From positions 1 through 36,723 of the forward strand of contig CAZPEV010000008.1 of the NCBI GenBank assembly GCA_964585635.1: a stretch of DNA of 36,723 bases. Direction: 5' to 3'. A model generated the notes under the pieces. It worked only from the letters and a program-made list of their open reading frames with translations, did no database searches and was not told the origin of the DNA. The first letter of the stretch is position 1. Each line of letters opens with the position of its first letter. This document shows, piece by piece, positions 8,142 through 15,582 of the stretch. The position numbers and the translations under genes are program-made. The stretch is from CAZPEV01 sp964585635 (GTDB taxonomy: Bacteria > Zixibacteria > MSB-5A5 > GN15 > JAAZOE01).

Positions 8142-9284
8142 TCAGGGACAGCAGGGCGCCGGGCCGCCCTTGAAGATGTAATTGATTACGTAGACCGCAT
8201 CCCCAACATTCACCGCATGGTCGCAATTGGCGTCACCGGCGTCCTTAAGCGGAGTCGGTTGGGGCCCGCCCTTGAAGATGTAGTTAATCACGTAAACCGC
8301 GTCGCCAATGTTGACCGTCCTGTCGCCGTTGGCGTCTCCGCACATGAACGATTGCCAAATCGTCCGAATCACGGCGCCAGCTTCGGGGGCTTGCAGCCAC
8401 GCGTTATAGTCGAACCGTATCCACGCGGTGTTACTCACCTCGGTCCCGGCAGGGAGGTCTTTCTTGGGCGAGATAGAATAGGTGAAATACCCTTCCCCTT
8501 CCGGCTTACTGACGTTCGGCGGCAGCATGATACTGTCGCAGAAACAATCGATCACACCGGCATAGGGATCAAACTCATATTTACACTTGTCGGGATGACT
8601 CATCGCACCAAACGCCAGCGTGCTCCAATCGAGATTGTGATCCAGCGTATCGACCACCCGAATGTAGATCGCTTCGGCAGTCGCCTCCGGCTTGTTCTCA
8701 AAGCGGATCATGTAGCTGAGGCGTTGGTCGGGCGCAATCTTCTTCTCCAAGCCAGTACCCTCGGGAGAGCAGAGCTTGTCATTTGGATCGATTGATCCCC
8801 GAACAATCAGACTATGCTGAACATTATTGTTGGCCAGTTGTTTCTCAGGCGTTGTCGTCGTCAACCACGATCTACAGGTCAAGATATGACCAACCGGCAC
8901 CGAGGGTGGCAGGTTACCGTAGATATCCACGTATCCGCCCCCACCATACCAACCAGTCGGATTGTTTGTCCCCAGATTGATCACAATTGTATCACCGGAC
9001 ATGGTGTAGCCGAAATAAGTGCCAGTGAGTATCTGTCCCGGGGATACTCCATAAAGCGTTATCTCCTCCGGCGGCAAAATCTTGAGCACGCAGTTGTCCG
9101 CCGGAAGGGTGCCGGTGTTAATCCAGACGCTGTAGAAATGCAGGTCAAAGCCAGGGCGAACTCCATTGTCATATATCTCGCCCGACCGGTAAGCATAGGC
9201 GGAATCGACATGGATATAGTAGAGCTTCTTTAGACTATCCGCTCCGATAATGTTGGTGACCCGCAATAAGACATCAAATGTTCC
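8142..9284 (-). pseudogene. C-terminal part of split PKD/dockerin surface protein
   Basis: These 380 codons continue, in the same frame and with no missing base, the gene at 9285-11210 after its TAG codon. The first residues (GTFDVLLRVTN) complete the third PKD domain. They are followed by a beta-sandwich region (residues about 150-280: RLSYMIRFENKPEA, VVDTLDHNLDW, VSNTAWIRFDYN) like the conserved-repeat domain of large adhesins, then a double dockerin-like calcium-binding module (GDANGDRTVNIGDAVYVINY, then GDANCDHAVNVGDAVYVINY) ending PAPCCP. A TTG 18 bp after the stop (codon 9266-9264) could formally start translation but has no Shine-Dalgarno or signal peptide, so independent expression as an exported protein is unlikely. 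The whole locus would encode about 1020 residues. Confidence 0.75.
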
Positions 9285-11210
9285 CTAAGACACATATTGA
9301 TGGACTGGATTCTGGTCAGTGCTGCTCTGGCCATCGCCAAATTCCCAATAGAATTGGAGGGGACTTCCCTGGCTTTCATCGGTAAATTGCACCGTCAACG
9401 GCTCCACTCCGGCCAATGGCGTCGCCCTGAAGGCCGGAATCAGATCGTTGACAACAACATAACCCTCTTTGGTAATCGTATCGACCTGATCGCACCCGTC
9501 CTGAATCAACCGAGCGATCAACTTGACATCATACATCCCTTGCACGGCATACGTATGAATCGGATTGCGGACAGTGCTGGTTTCGCCATCGCCAAAGTCC
9601 CAGAGATACTCATTGGCAATTCCCTGCAAAATCGGCTCAAAAACAACCGTCAAGGGTGATTTTCCGCTATTGGGAATGCCCGTGAAATCGGCCGTGAGGC
9701 CAACCTGAGTGGTAATATATCCGGACTTGATCAGCGTGTCCCCCAACGATCCATTAGAAACAATCAACATCACATCAAAGACCCCGACATCATTATACTC
9801 ATGAGAGAGGATTTGACCAGTGCCGGAGTGACCGTCGCCAAAATCCCAGAGCCAGGAGGTAGCAGTATGTATCGGCGCCGATTGGTCAGTAAAAGCTACT
9901 GTTAGCGGCGCACCCCCACAGCGGGGCGAAGCGGTGAATGCTACCGCTCCAACATCGCAGGAATCTCCTTTGCCGTCATGGTCGGCATCTTCTTGATTGG
10001 GATCATAGGCAAAGGGGCAATTATCACATTCTGCACCGATACCATCCCCGTCTGCATCCATTTGATCAGGGTTGAAAATATTCGGACAATTGTCAGTCGG
10101 GCAAGTATTGACGGCAAAACCCGGATTCCCAAACCCATCATGATCGGTATCAGTGCATAGATCACAGGCATCTCCAATGCCGTCGTGGTCGGTATCTGTC
10201 TGATCAGGATTATAAACCTCGGTACAATTATCCACCACATCGGCAACACCATCACTATCGGCATCCAAGATTAAAGTCCATGCTGCCAGATACGCCGAGA
10301 CCTTATTCCCAGCAATCAAGAAATTGCCCCCCGCTATCAGGTGCCCTTTATACACGGTTACGGTGAAGACATCACCATTCATCCCCGACCCCAATGGCGA
10401 CCAGCTGCTCCCATCCCAGGAAGCGATGTAGTTCGCCGCCACGCCACCGGCCGATGTGAAATCACCTCCCGCAATAAGTCTCCCGTCGTACACAGTCAGA
10501 GCAAGGACACTACCATTCATCCCCAAGCCCAATGGCGACCAACTGCTCCCATCCCAGGACGCTATGTAATTCGCCCCCACGCCACCAGCGATTGTGAAAA
10601 TCCCTCCTGCAATAAGCTTCCCGTCGTATACGGTTAGGTCATATACCCATTCATTCATTCCCGATCCCAACGACGACCAACTGCTCCCATCCCAGGAGGC
10701 GATGTAATTCGCCGCCACGCCACCGGCGATTGCGAAATTCCCCGCCGCTATCAGTTTCCCGTCGTATACGGTTAGGCGGCGGACAAAGTCATTCATCCCC
10801 GGAAAACTTGGTGAAATGCTGTTGTCCCAATAGATGTCATCGGGGTTATCGGTTGGCGAAGCGGGAGAGGCTGCGCGAAACACCGGCTGGCCGGTGGAAG
10901 TGTCAAGAGCCGTCTCAAAGCCCCTCATGTCCAATGGCCCCTGATAACCCGAGCGCCGCGCTGCCTCAAGATCAAACCGGCCTTCGGGTGTAAGGAATTC
11001 CCGGATGCTTCTGCCCGCAGTTTCCCCCTGATCTCTTCCGGCATCAATCTGCGCGAAAACCGGCTGGTCCCACTGCCCATTGTTCTGTGTGAACGCTAAC
11101 GGCATCAGGTCTATCTTCTGCATGACCATGGGATTTTGGTCAGCGGCAAAGGCCGATGAAATGGCCAATCCTACGAAAACGCCCGCAACCAACGATGTCA
11201 TAATCTTCAT
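9285..11210 (-). CDS. secreted propeller/TSP3/PKD surface protein, N-terminal part, ends at in-frame TAG
   Basis: 641 aa up to TAG (9287-9285). Start chosen at 11210: AGGGGAAACC precedes it and a signal peptide follows (MKIMTSLVAGVFVG...AFA). Order of domains: a short PLAFTQNNGQW segment typical of the N-terminus of secreted FCB proteins; four 46-residue propeller-like repeats (LTVYDGKLIAGG...IASWDGSSWSPLGSGM); calcium-binding thrombospondin type 3-like repeats (DxDxDGxxDxxDNC pattern); two complete PKD domains (WLWDFGDG, YLWDFGDG) and most of a third (FYWEFGDG). The stop falls inside the third PKD, between HQYVS and GTFDV, where sister domains carry exactly one residue (V or Q). The downstream frame holds the missing PKD end and a dockerin. 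Likely exported and surface-attached; function unknown. Confidence 0.85.
   Translation of the reverse strand: MKIMTSLVAGVFVGLAISSAFAADQNPMVMQKIDLMPLAFTQNNGQWDQPVFAQIDAGRDQGETAGRSIREFLTPEGRFDLEAARRSGYQGPLDMRGFETALDTSTGQPVFRAASPASPTDNPDDIYWDNSISPSFPGMNDFVRRLTVYDGKLIAAGNFAIAGGVAANYIASWDGSSWSSLGSGMNEWVYDLTVYDGKLIAGGIFTIAGGVGANYIASWDGSSWSPLGLGMNGSVLALTVYDGRLIAGGDFTSAGGVAANYIASWDGSSWSPLGSGMNGDVFTVTVYKGHLIAGGNFLIAGNKVSAYLAAWTLILDADSDGVADVVDNCTEVYNPDQTDTDHDGIGDACDLCTDTDHDGFGNPGFAVNTCPTDNCPNIFNPDQMDADGDGIGAECDNCPFAYDPNQEDADHDGKGDSCDVGAVAFTASPRCGGAPLTVAFTDQSAPIHTATSWLWDFGDGHSGTGQILSHEYNDVGVFDVMLIVSNGSLGDTLIKSGYITTQVGLTADFTGIPNSGKSPLTVVFEPILQGIANEYLWDFGDGETSTVRNPIHTYAVQGMYDVKLIARLIQDGCDQVDTITKEGYVVVNDLIPAFRATPLAGVEPLTVQFTDESQGSPLQFYWEFGDGQSSTDQNPVHQYVS
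9950..10270 (-). repeat. thrombospondin type 3-like calcium-binding repeats
   Basis: Within the surface-protein gene, this stretch codes for Asp-rich repeats of the form DxDxDGxGDxCDxC with paired NCP(N/F)xxxPxQ segments. In known proteins these bind a string of calcium ions and make a rigid stalk between domains. Confidence 0.7.
10280..10800 (-). repeat. tandem 138-bp coding repeats (46 aa)
   Basis: Three full copies and one diverged copy of a 46-residue unit. Nucleotide identity between copies is high, e.g. around 10398-10420, 10540-10560 and 10678-10700 (CTGCTCCCATCCCAGGA). This suggests recent unit duplication and possible length variation between strains. Confidence 0.8.
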
Positions 11211-12025
11211 GGTTTCCCCTACCTGTGAAGTAATTGTCAACTGAAAGTAATATACCCCTAACCCACTCTTTGTCAATCGATTTCAGGCCGCTTCCGCCTC
11301 TGTTACGACCCGTGCGCAGTCAGACGTCCTCGTCCGCCGCGAAAAGTCTCCCCCGCCATCAGGAACCCCTTTTATGCGCGTCCCACCTGTGAGCAGTCAT
11401 GGCGATTGAAGCTATCCGACCTATGTCACTCCCGTGACAACGGTAGTCCAGAACGGATTTGGGCAATGCGCATTATGCATACCGCACCGGGCGCTCCCGA
11501 CCATTCCGCTACAACATCGATGTTGAATGCGACCCCGCCCCCTATTATAGGATGAACAGGCTCAGTCTATATCTCTGCCCGCGCGCACTATGTCCGCCGG
11601 GGATGGCTTATAGCCCCTCTCCTCGGGGGAGAGGGGTTTGAGGTGAGGGCAGCACAGCTAAAGAGGGGGAATTATGACAAACCAAAAAACGAGCAAACGG
11701 ACCCAATTCGCCCTAACCTCAACTGCTCCATCCTTGTCCAACGAATTCTTGCGCCAATATCGCCCATCACTAAGTCGGGCGCAGTCGGATGTTCCGGTCC
11801 GCCGCGAAAAACTTCCCTACGACGGGAGGGCCGCACTTTGTTCCGGGTTTCATACGCAGGGGGGCCGGGCAGACCTAATCATCATCGATCGCAGCGCAAA
11901 TCATGAAGAGCAAGAAAATGAGCAAACGAACCCAATTCCCGGTAATCCCATTGCCCATATACCATTCCATGGAATTTTCTGGTGGCAGGTACATGTCGGG
12001 AGTTCGCCGCCGCATCATCGGACAC
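11211..12025. repeat. gene-free stretch with dispersed repeats
   Basis: No protein is supported over about 800 bp between the two dockerin genes. The stretch is made of short dispersed repeats: a 45-bp element at 11312-11356 that recurs at 11778-11822 (both contain GTCCGCCGCGAAAA); a module at 11505-11580 with ACATCGATGTTGAATGC and CCCCCTATTATAGGATGAAC that recurs inverted near 15180-15290; a CCCCTCTCC hairpin (11614-11636); and two copies of a core GAGCAAACG(A/G)ACCCAATTC at 11691-11709 and 11920-11938. Small open frames here show no protein-like composition. Confidence 0.7.
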
Positions 12026-12055
12026 AAAAAAGGACCGGTGCACGACCGGCCCTTT
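12026..12055 (-). terminator. terminator after second dockerin gene
   Basis: On the minus strand AAAGGGCCGGT (12055-12045) pairs with ACCGGTCCTTT (12039-12029, one G-U pair) and runs into TTTTTT. It lies 22 bp past the stop and closely resembles the hairpin at 8093-8121, including the spacer between stop and stem. Confidence 0.8.
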
Positions 12056-12077
12056 GGAGATCTCAGTCTTGATCGAA

Positions 12078-12896
12078 TCAGGGGCAGCAGGGCGCCGGAC
12101 CGCTCTTGAAGATGTAGTTGATCACGTAGACCGCGTCGCCGACGTTGCGGGCGCCGTCGCAATTGGCATCACCCGCTTGCACCGGGACCGGCGCCGGTCC
12201 GCTCTTGAAGATATAATTGATGACGAATACCGCATCCCCGACGTTGATTATGCCGTCGCCGTTGGCGTCGCCACAGACGATCGCTATCGGCCATTCGCCC
12301 GGAGACGAATAGGTCGGGTAAATGACCGTACCGCCCATATCATAAAACGTCAACCCCCCGGTCGGGTCGATATGGGCCGTGTCCGCCCACATCATGACCA
12401 TGCCGTAGGTGGGCATCTTCGGCGTGAAATGAATCGACAGCATGTGCTGCGCTCCCCCCGGCGCCAGGCCGATATCTTTTGCCAGACCCCGCACCCCCAG
12501 CGTATCGGGCGAATCCTCGTTCATGTTCCACTCGAAGATGGTAAACAGGGAGTCCCAAACGGTGGACGGAGGATCCATGCGGCTTCCCGGAATGACCCTG
12601 ACGCAGGCCGTCGTTGCCCCATATCCCCCGACGTCAAGCCATTCCCAGAAATGACCGGCCACGAGACCGCCGTCTTTGCCCACAATGCCGCCCCAAAAAC
12701 GGGGCGCTATTCGCATCTCACCGAGATGCCTGTCGTTCTCTATAAAGATGCGTGCTTCGTAGTTCTTGCCGACAAAGAGCGTATCGGCGCCCTTGTCCTC
12801 GCCCGTCTTGACCACGTCGAGATAGACATGATTGATGGCGAGCACGAGTGCCGGCGAGATAAACAGAAGACACAGGAAAATGATTTTATGCAGCAT
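12078..12896 (-). CDS. secreted dockerin-module protein
   Basis: 272 aa. Signal peptide at the N-terminus (MLHKIIFLCLLFISPALVLA), then a beta-rich domain of about 180 residues (LYKxxE-poor, with FVGKNYEARIFIENDRHLGE and GLTFYDMGG) that looks cohesin- or adhesin-like in length and strand pattern but that I cannot name. The C-terminus is a double dockerin-like module (GDANGDGIINVGDAVFVINY, GDANCDGARNVGDAVYVINY) ending PAPCCP. The dockerin half binds calcium in known families; in this lineage it is common on exported proteins and the partner is unknown. AGGGGTGG precedes the ATG. It shares its 3' module and terminator with the split gene at 8142-11210. Confidence 0.85.
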   Translation of the reverse strand: MLHKIIFLCLLFISPALVLAINHVYLDVVKTGEDKGADTLFVGKNYEARIFIENDRHLGEMRIAPRFWGGIVGKDGGLVAGHFWEWLDVGGYGATTACVRVIPGSRMDPPSTVWDSLFTIFEWNMNEDSPDTLGVRGLAKDIGLAPGGAQHMLSIHFTPKMPTYGMVMMWADTAHIDPTGGLTFYDMGGTVIYPTYSSPGEWPIAIVCGDANGDGIINVGDAVFVINYIFKSGPAPVPVQAGDANCDGARNVGDAVYVINYIFKSGPAPCCP

Positions 12897-13378
12897 ATTA
12901 CCACCCCTGAATTAACGGTTGCGTTCGCGAGCGGCAGTCCGTCGATGGCGCATTTTCGGTCAAAAGATTTGGTCAGTAAGCCGGCCGACCGCGGGCGCTC
13001 CTGGCTATTTTCTCGTTGTTACGTCGATAACGGAATGCATTCATAATATAGAGAATCAGATGCAATCTGCCAACAAGAAAGTTTTCCTTTATGGGCAGGC
13101 CAAGATCTATAGCTCAGAGTCCGGGACATGAACAGGTCCCCGGCAGCGCACCGGAATCATCGATCATCCACGCGGCAGGGGAAGAGCAGCCCCCGCTACC
13201 GGCGAGAGTTGGGGATATTAATCGGGAACATTCTTTAAATGGTGTGAGTTTGGCTATTCACGTGACAGCGGGGAACACAATCGATTCATAGCTGAGGACT
13301 TAGGATGCATATCGAACTCATATTCTTAAAACTGTGAGTTGGGTCACCCACGCGACAGCAGAAAACACGATGGATTCG
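12897..13378. other. gene-free stretch upstream of dockerin gene and downstream of tRNA-Ser
   Basis: No convincing reading frame. It contains one GC-rich hairpin (CCGGGAC at 13121-13127 with GTCCCCGG at 13136-13143), a GC-rich stem around 13172-13195, and at the right end the tRNA-linked duplication described separately. Confidence 0.5.
13230..13321 (-). pseudogene. decayed partial copy of tRNA-Ser 3' end and its flank
   Basis: 13230-13290 resembles 13322-13378, the 3' flank of the intact tRNA (shared GTGAGTT, then CGTGACAGC against CGCGACAGC, then AACACAATCGATTC against AACACGATGGATTC). The similarity continues into tRNA sequence: TAGCTGAGGAC matches the acceptor end TGGCGGAGAGG, and TTAGGATGCATATCGAACTC matches the T-arm CAGGGATTCGAACCC. 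The relic stops where the intact unit's flank begins, so this is a tandem duplication with only the 3' third of the tRNA left. Confidence 0.6.
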
Positions 13379-13468
13379 TGGCGGAGAGGCAGGGATTCGA
13401 ACCCTGGGACCCCGCGAAGGGTCAACGGTTTTCGAGACCGCCCCGTTCAACCGCTCCGGCACCTCTCC
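13379..13468 (-). tRNA. tRNA-Ser (anticodon CGA)
   Basis: Read on the minus strand: acceptor GGAGAGG pairs with CCTCTCC followed by G and an encoded CCA. The T-arm is CAGGGTTCGAATCCCTG. The anticodon loop CTCGAAA gives anticodon CGA (reads UCG), and a long variable arm (GACCCTTCGCGGGGTC) is typical of class II tRNA-Ser. 90 nt including CCA. It is not an amber suppressor. Confidence 0.95.
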
Positions 13469-13554
13469 GTTATAATCGTCGGCCGATGGCCGCATCGGTC
13501 TGGCTTGCCTGCGGGCCAAATTAACGATTTAATCGATCCTGTAAAGCAAAATCT

Positions 13555-14061
13555 TCAGGACGTCGTTTCGACAGTCGTTCTCTCCAGTTTGTCCCGAAGT
13601 TGTTCCAAAAAGGCCCGCCGGGGACGGAACAACTGGTAGGTGATCATGGTCAACGCAATAAACAGCAGAAAAACTTCGCGGCCCATGCCCAGCAGCGCCA
13701 GCACCAAACCCAACACCGCATACGATTCATTAAGGGCGAAGGTTATGATAGAAAACGCTAGCACCCGGCTCTCAAAATCCGTCGCCGGTGCCGGATTCCT
13801 TCCTTTCACGATCGAAGCGGCCGTCGCCCGCCGCAGCAGATAGGTGATCAACACGCCCAAGGTGGAGACCGCCAGGCAGGCATAGAATATGATTGTTAGC
13901 TCCGGTCGGTCGGTCGGCAATAGACTCTTCTCGGTTATGCCGCCGCCGCGAAGAATCACCAAAATGGCGAACAATGTGGCCGGAGCCAGAATATTCATCA
14001 TCAGACCGAGGTAGGTGGTTTTGGTCAGGATTCGGGTCAGGTCGTCATCGCTGATTCTCAT
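13555..14061 (-). CDS. four-helix membrane protein of unknown function
   Basis: 168 aa. I do not recognise the family. Four hydrophobic segments are visible: about residues 16-38 (TYLGLMMNILAPATLFAILV), 54-76 (LTIIFYACLAVSTLGVLITY), 100-125 (LAFSIITFALNESYAVLGLV) and 128-145 (GREVFLLFIALTMITYQLF). A charged C-terminal tail follows (RPRRAFLEQLRDKLERT). The start ATG overlaps the tadA stop by 4 bp (ATGA), so the two are translationally coupled. Similar small four-helix proteins of unknown role occur beside housekeeping genes in many phyla; nothing here points to a substrate. Confidence 0.8.
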   Translation of the reverse strand: MRISDDDLTRILTKTTYLGLMMNILAPATLFAILVILRGGGITEKSLLPTDRPELTIIFYACLAVSTLGVLITYLLRRATAASIVKGRNPAPATDFESRVLAFSIITFALNESYAVLGLVLALLGMGREVFLLFIALTMITYQLFRPRRAFLEQLRDKLERTTVETTS

Positions 14062-14555
14062 TGGACCCCTCTCTGGCAGCTTCGCACCTCCCGAAAAAAG
14101 GCGCGCATCATCTCGGCCGTTTCCTCCATCAGAACTCCCCCCTCAAGTTCGATTCGATGGTTCAGCCGGGGATCGGACGGGATGTTGAAGATCGAACCGC
14201 AGGCGCCGAATTTGGGGTCCGCGGCACCAAAGACGATTCTCTGAATGCGCGCCAACACGGCCGCCCCGGCGCACATTGAGCACGGTTCCAGAGTGCAGTA
14301 CAGGACGGCGCCATCCAGCCGCCAATCGCCGATGGCCTGACAGGCCGACGTGATTGCCAGCATCTCCGCATGGGCGGTGGGATCGGCCAGTTTTTCGGTC
14401 TGATTGTATCCCCGCCCGATGAGCCGGCCCTCCCGAACAATCACGGCCCCCACCGGGACCTCGCCGATCTGGTACGCTTTCCGGGCTTCCTGCAAGGCGA
14501 CTTGCATCCAGACTTGCGAATTGCCATTAGATTCGATACTCATTTGGGATTTCAA
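14058..14555 (-). CDS. tadA: tRNA-specific adenosine deaminase
   Basis: Deaminates adenosine 34 in the tRNA anticodon to inosine so that one tRNA-Arg (ACG) reads several codons; zinc enzyme acting in the cytosol as a dimer. 165 aa, usual size. Zinc and catalytic residues are in place: His62-Ala-Glu64 (AHAEM), and Pro91-Cys92-Ser-Met-Cys95 (PCSMCAGA). The first in-frame start is TTG at 14555, preceded 4 bp away by AAAGGTGG; the ATG at 14543 (MSIES) is the alternative but sits 16 bp from that site. Overlaps the following membrane-protein gene by 4 bp. Confidence 0.95.
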   Translation of the reverse strand: MKSQMSIESNGNSQVWMQVALQEARKAYQIGEVPVGAVIVREGRLIGRGYNQTEKLADPTAHAEMLAITSACQAIGDWRLDGAVLYCTLEPCSMCAGAAVLARIQRIVFGAADPKFGACGSIFNIPSDPRLNHRIELEGGVLMEETAEMMRAFFREVRSCQRGVQ

Positions 14556-14750
14556 TCTTCCACCTTTATGAATAATCTAACCGCCGGCATTCCGGATGGC
14601 AAGCTCAATAGAGTTGATTATCCATGGCAGGGTCACCGCCGTCCGGGACCATCCATGCTTTCCGGCCTCAGGGCGCCTCCATATCCTTNNNNNNNNNNAG
14701 AGCCGCACTTGCGCGACCTGATCGCCGGACGCGCGGGAAGTCGACGGTAG

Positions 14751-14875
14751 TTTGACATCGATGGCGCGTGGGATTGACACAAGATTTCGTTGGAATATCA
14801 TGGCCGCGTTGGCATTGCCGGGAATTGGGTTCGTTCGTTCATTTTTTTGTTTTGCGAAATTGGTGTGTGATGGAC
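14751..14875 (-). repeat. dispersed repeat family 1, core copy
   Basis: Shares ATCGATGGCGC, GGGATTG, ATTTCGTTGGA and GAATTGGGTTCGTTCG with the copy at 15018-15141, in the same order and spacing. The core GAATTGGGTTCGTTCGTTC (14822-14840) is the reverse complement of the plus-strand cores at 11691 and 11920. Confidence 0.75.
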
Positions 14876-15017
14876 GAGGGCGACGCGCATGGATCCGATG
14901 CAGGCGTTGCGCCCGGAATAGGGCGCGGACGGGCGAATAGCCATTCGCTCCCACACAAATAGAATAAAGACTTTGCGGGTAGATGTGGACCCACCGCGGG
15001 CAGGCCGCGCACATAGG

Positions 15018-15141
15018 TTTGAGATCGATGGCGCTTGGGATTGAGGCGGGATTTCGTTGGACAAGTATGGCGTGGTTGGGATTAGGGGGAATTGGGTTCG
15101 TTCGCTCATTTTTTTGTTTTGCGATATTGGCGTGTGGTGGG
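15018..15141 (-). repeat. dispersed repeat family 1, second core copy
   Basis: Direct repeat of 14751-14875 about 267 bp away; core at 15089-15107. Beyond it (15160-15290) follows the module with the reverse complement of CCCCCTATTATAGGATGAAC, so the order of modules matches the locus at 11505-11745 when read on the minus strand. Confidence 0.75.
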
Positions 15142-15582
15142 CGCGGGCGGTCACCACGAATTTGCATATCTCTGTTGGCGCACGGCGGGGTCTGCCACGA
15201 CGGGCATGGGGCGCCCGGGCATATGTATAGAGTGAGAGTGTTCATCCTATAATAGGGGGCGGGGTAGCGTTCACCATCGAAGTAGTGTCGATTCGGGGAA
15301 AAAGACCAGCGGTTTGATGGCGGTTTTTGGGCGGGATTCATGGCCAAGGCCGATGTGCTTGAGGCAGAGAGTCCCGGCCGAGCAGGAGTTCTGACAAAAT
15401 CAATATTGACAGACAAAGCGATTTTGAGTAATTCTGAATTACAGATTTAGGCAGCCATATCCATCCGGCGGACGACCTGTGAGAGACAAGAGAATGCGTA
15501 TTATGAGGAAACCAAATAAGACACCGGCAACGGGTTTATCTGGAAGCTATATGAATAGAAGTTCGCTCCAGAGAGATGAAGA

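Larger units (their letters stand above)
14556..15582. other. gene-free, repeat-rich stretch with assembly gap
   Basis: About 1 kb without a supported gene. Ten Ns at 14689-14698 mark a scaffold join, so distances across it are not reliable. To the right lie two direct copies of a 125-bp element and an inverted copy of the module seen near 11505-11580 (annotated separately). A TTGACA at 15406-15411 could be a -35 box for the restriction gene, but no good -10 box is found at 16-18 bp. Confidence 0.7.

Noticed and set aside
10280..10800. CRISPR-like array
   Set aside because: The regularly spaced repeats are coding 138-bp units in frame with the surface protein and have no unique spacers.
14600..14688. 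Possible SRP RNA next to tadA on the minus strand (contains CCGGAA)
   Set aside because: tadA often neighbours the SRP RNA gene in other bacteria, but the conserved GGTCAGG..CCGGAAGG apical loop is not present.
14577..15416. Minus-strand open frame of about 280 codons crossing the N-run
   Set aside because: It runs through ten Ns and through the family 1 repeats; the repeated KNERTNPI-like peptides come from the repeat DNA. No domain, no ribosome site.
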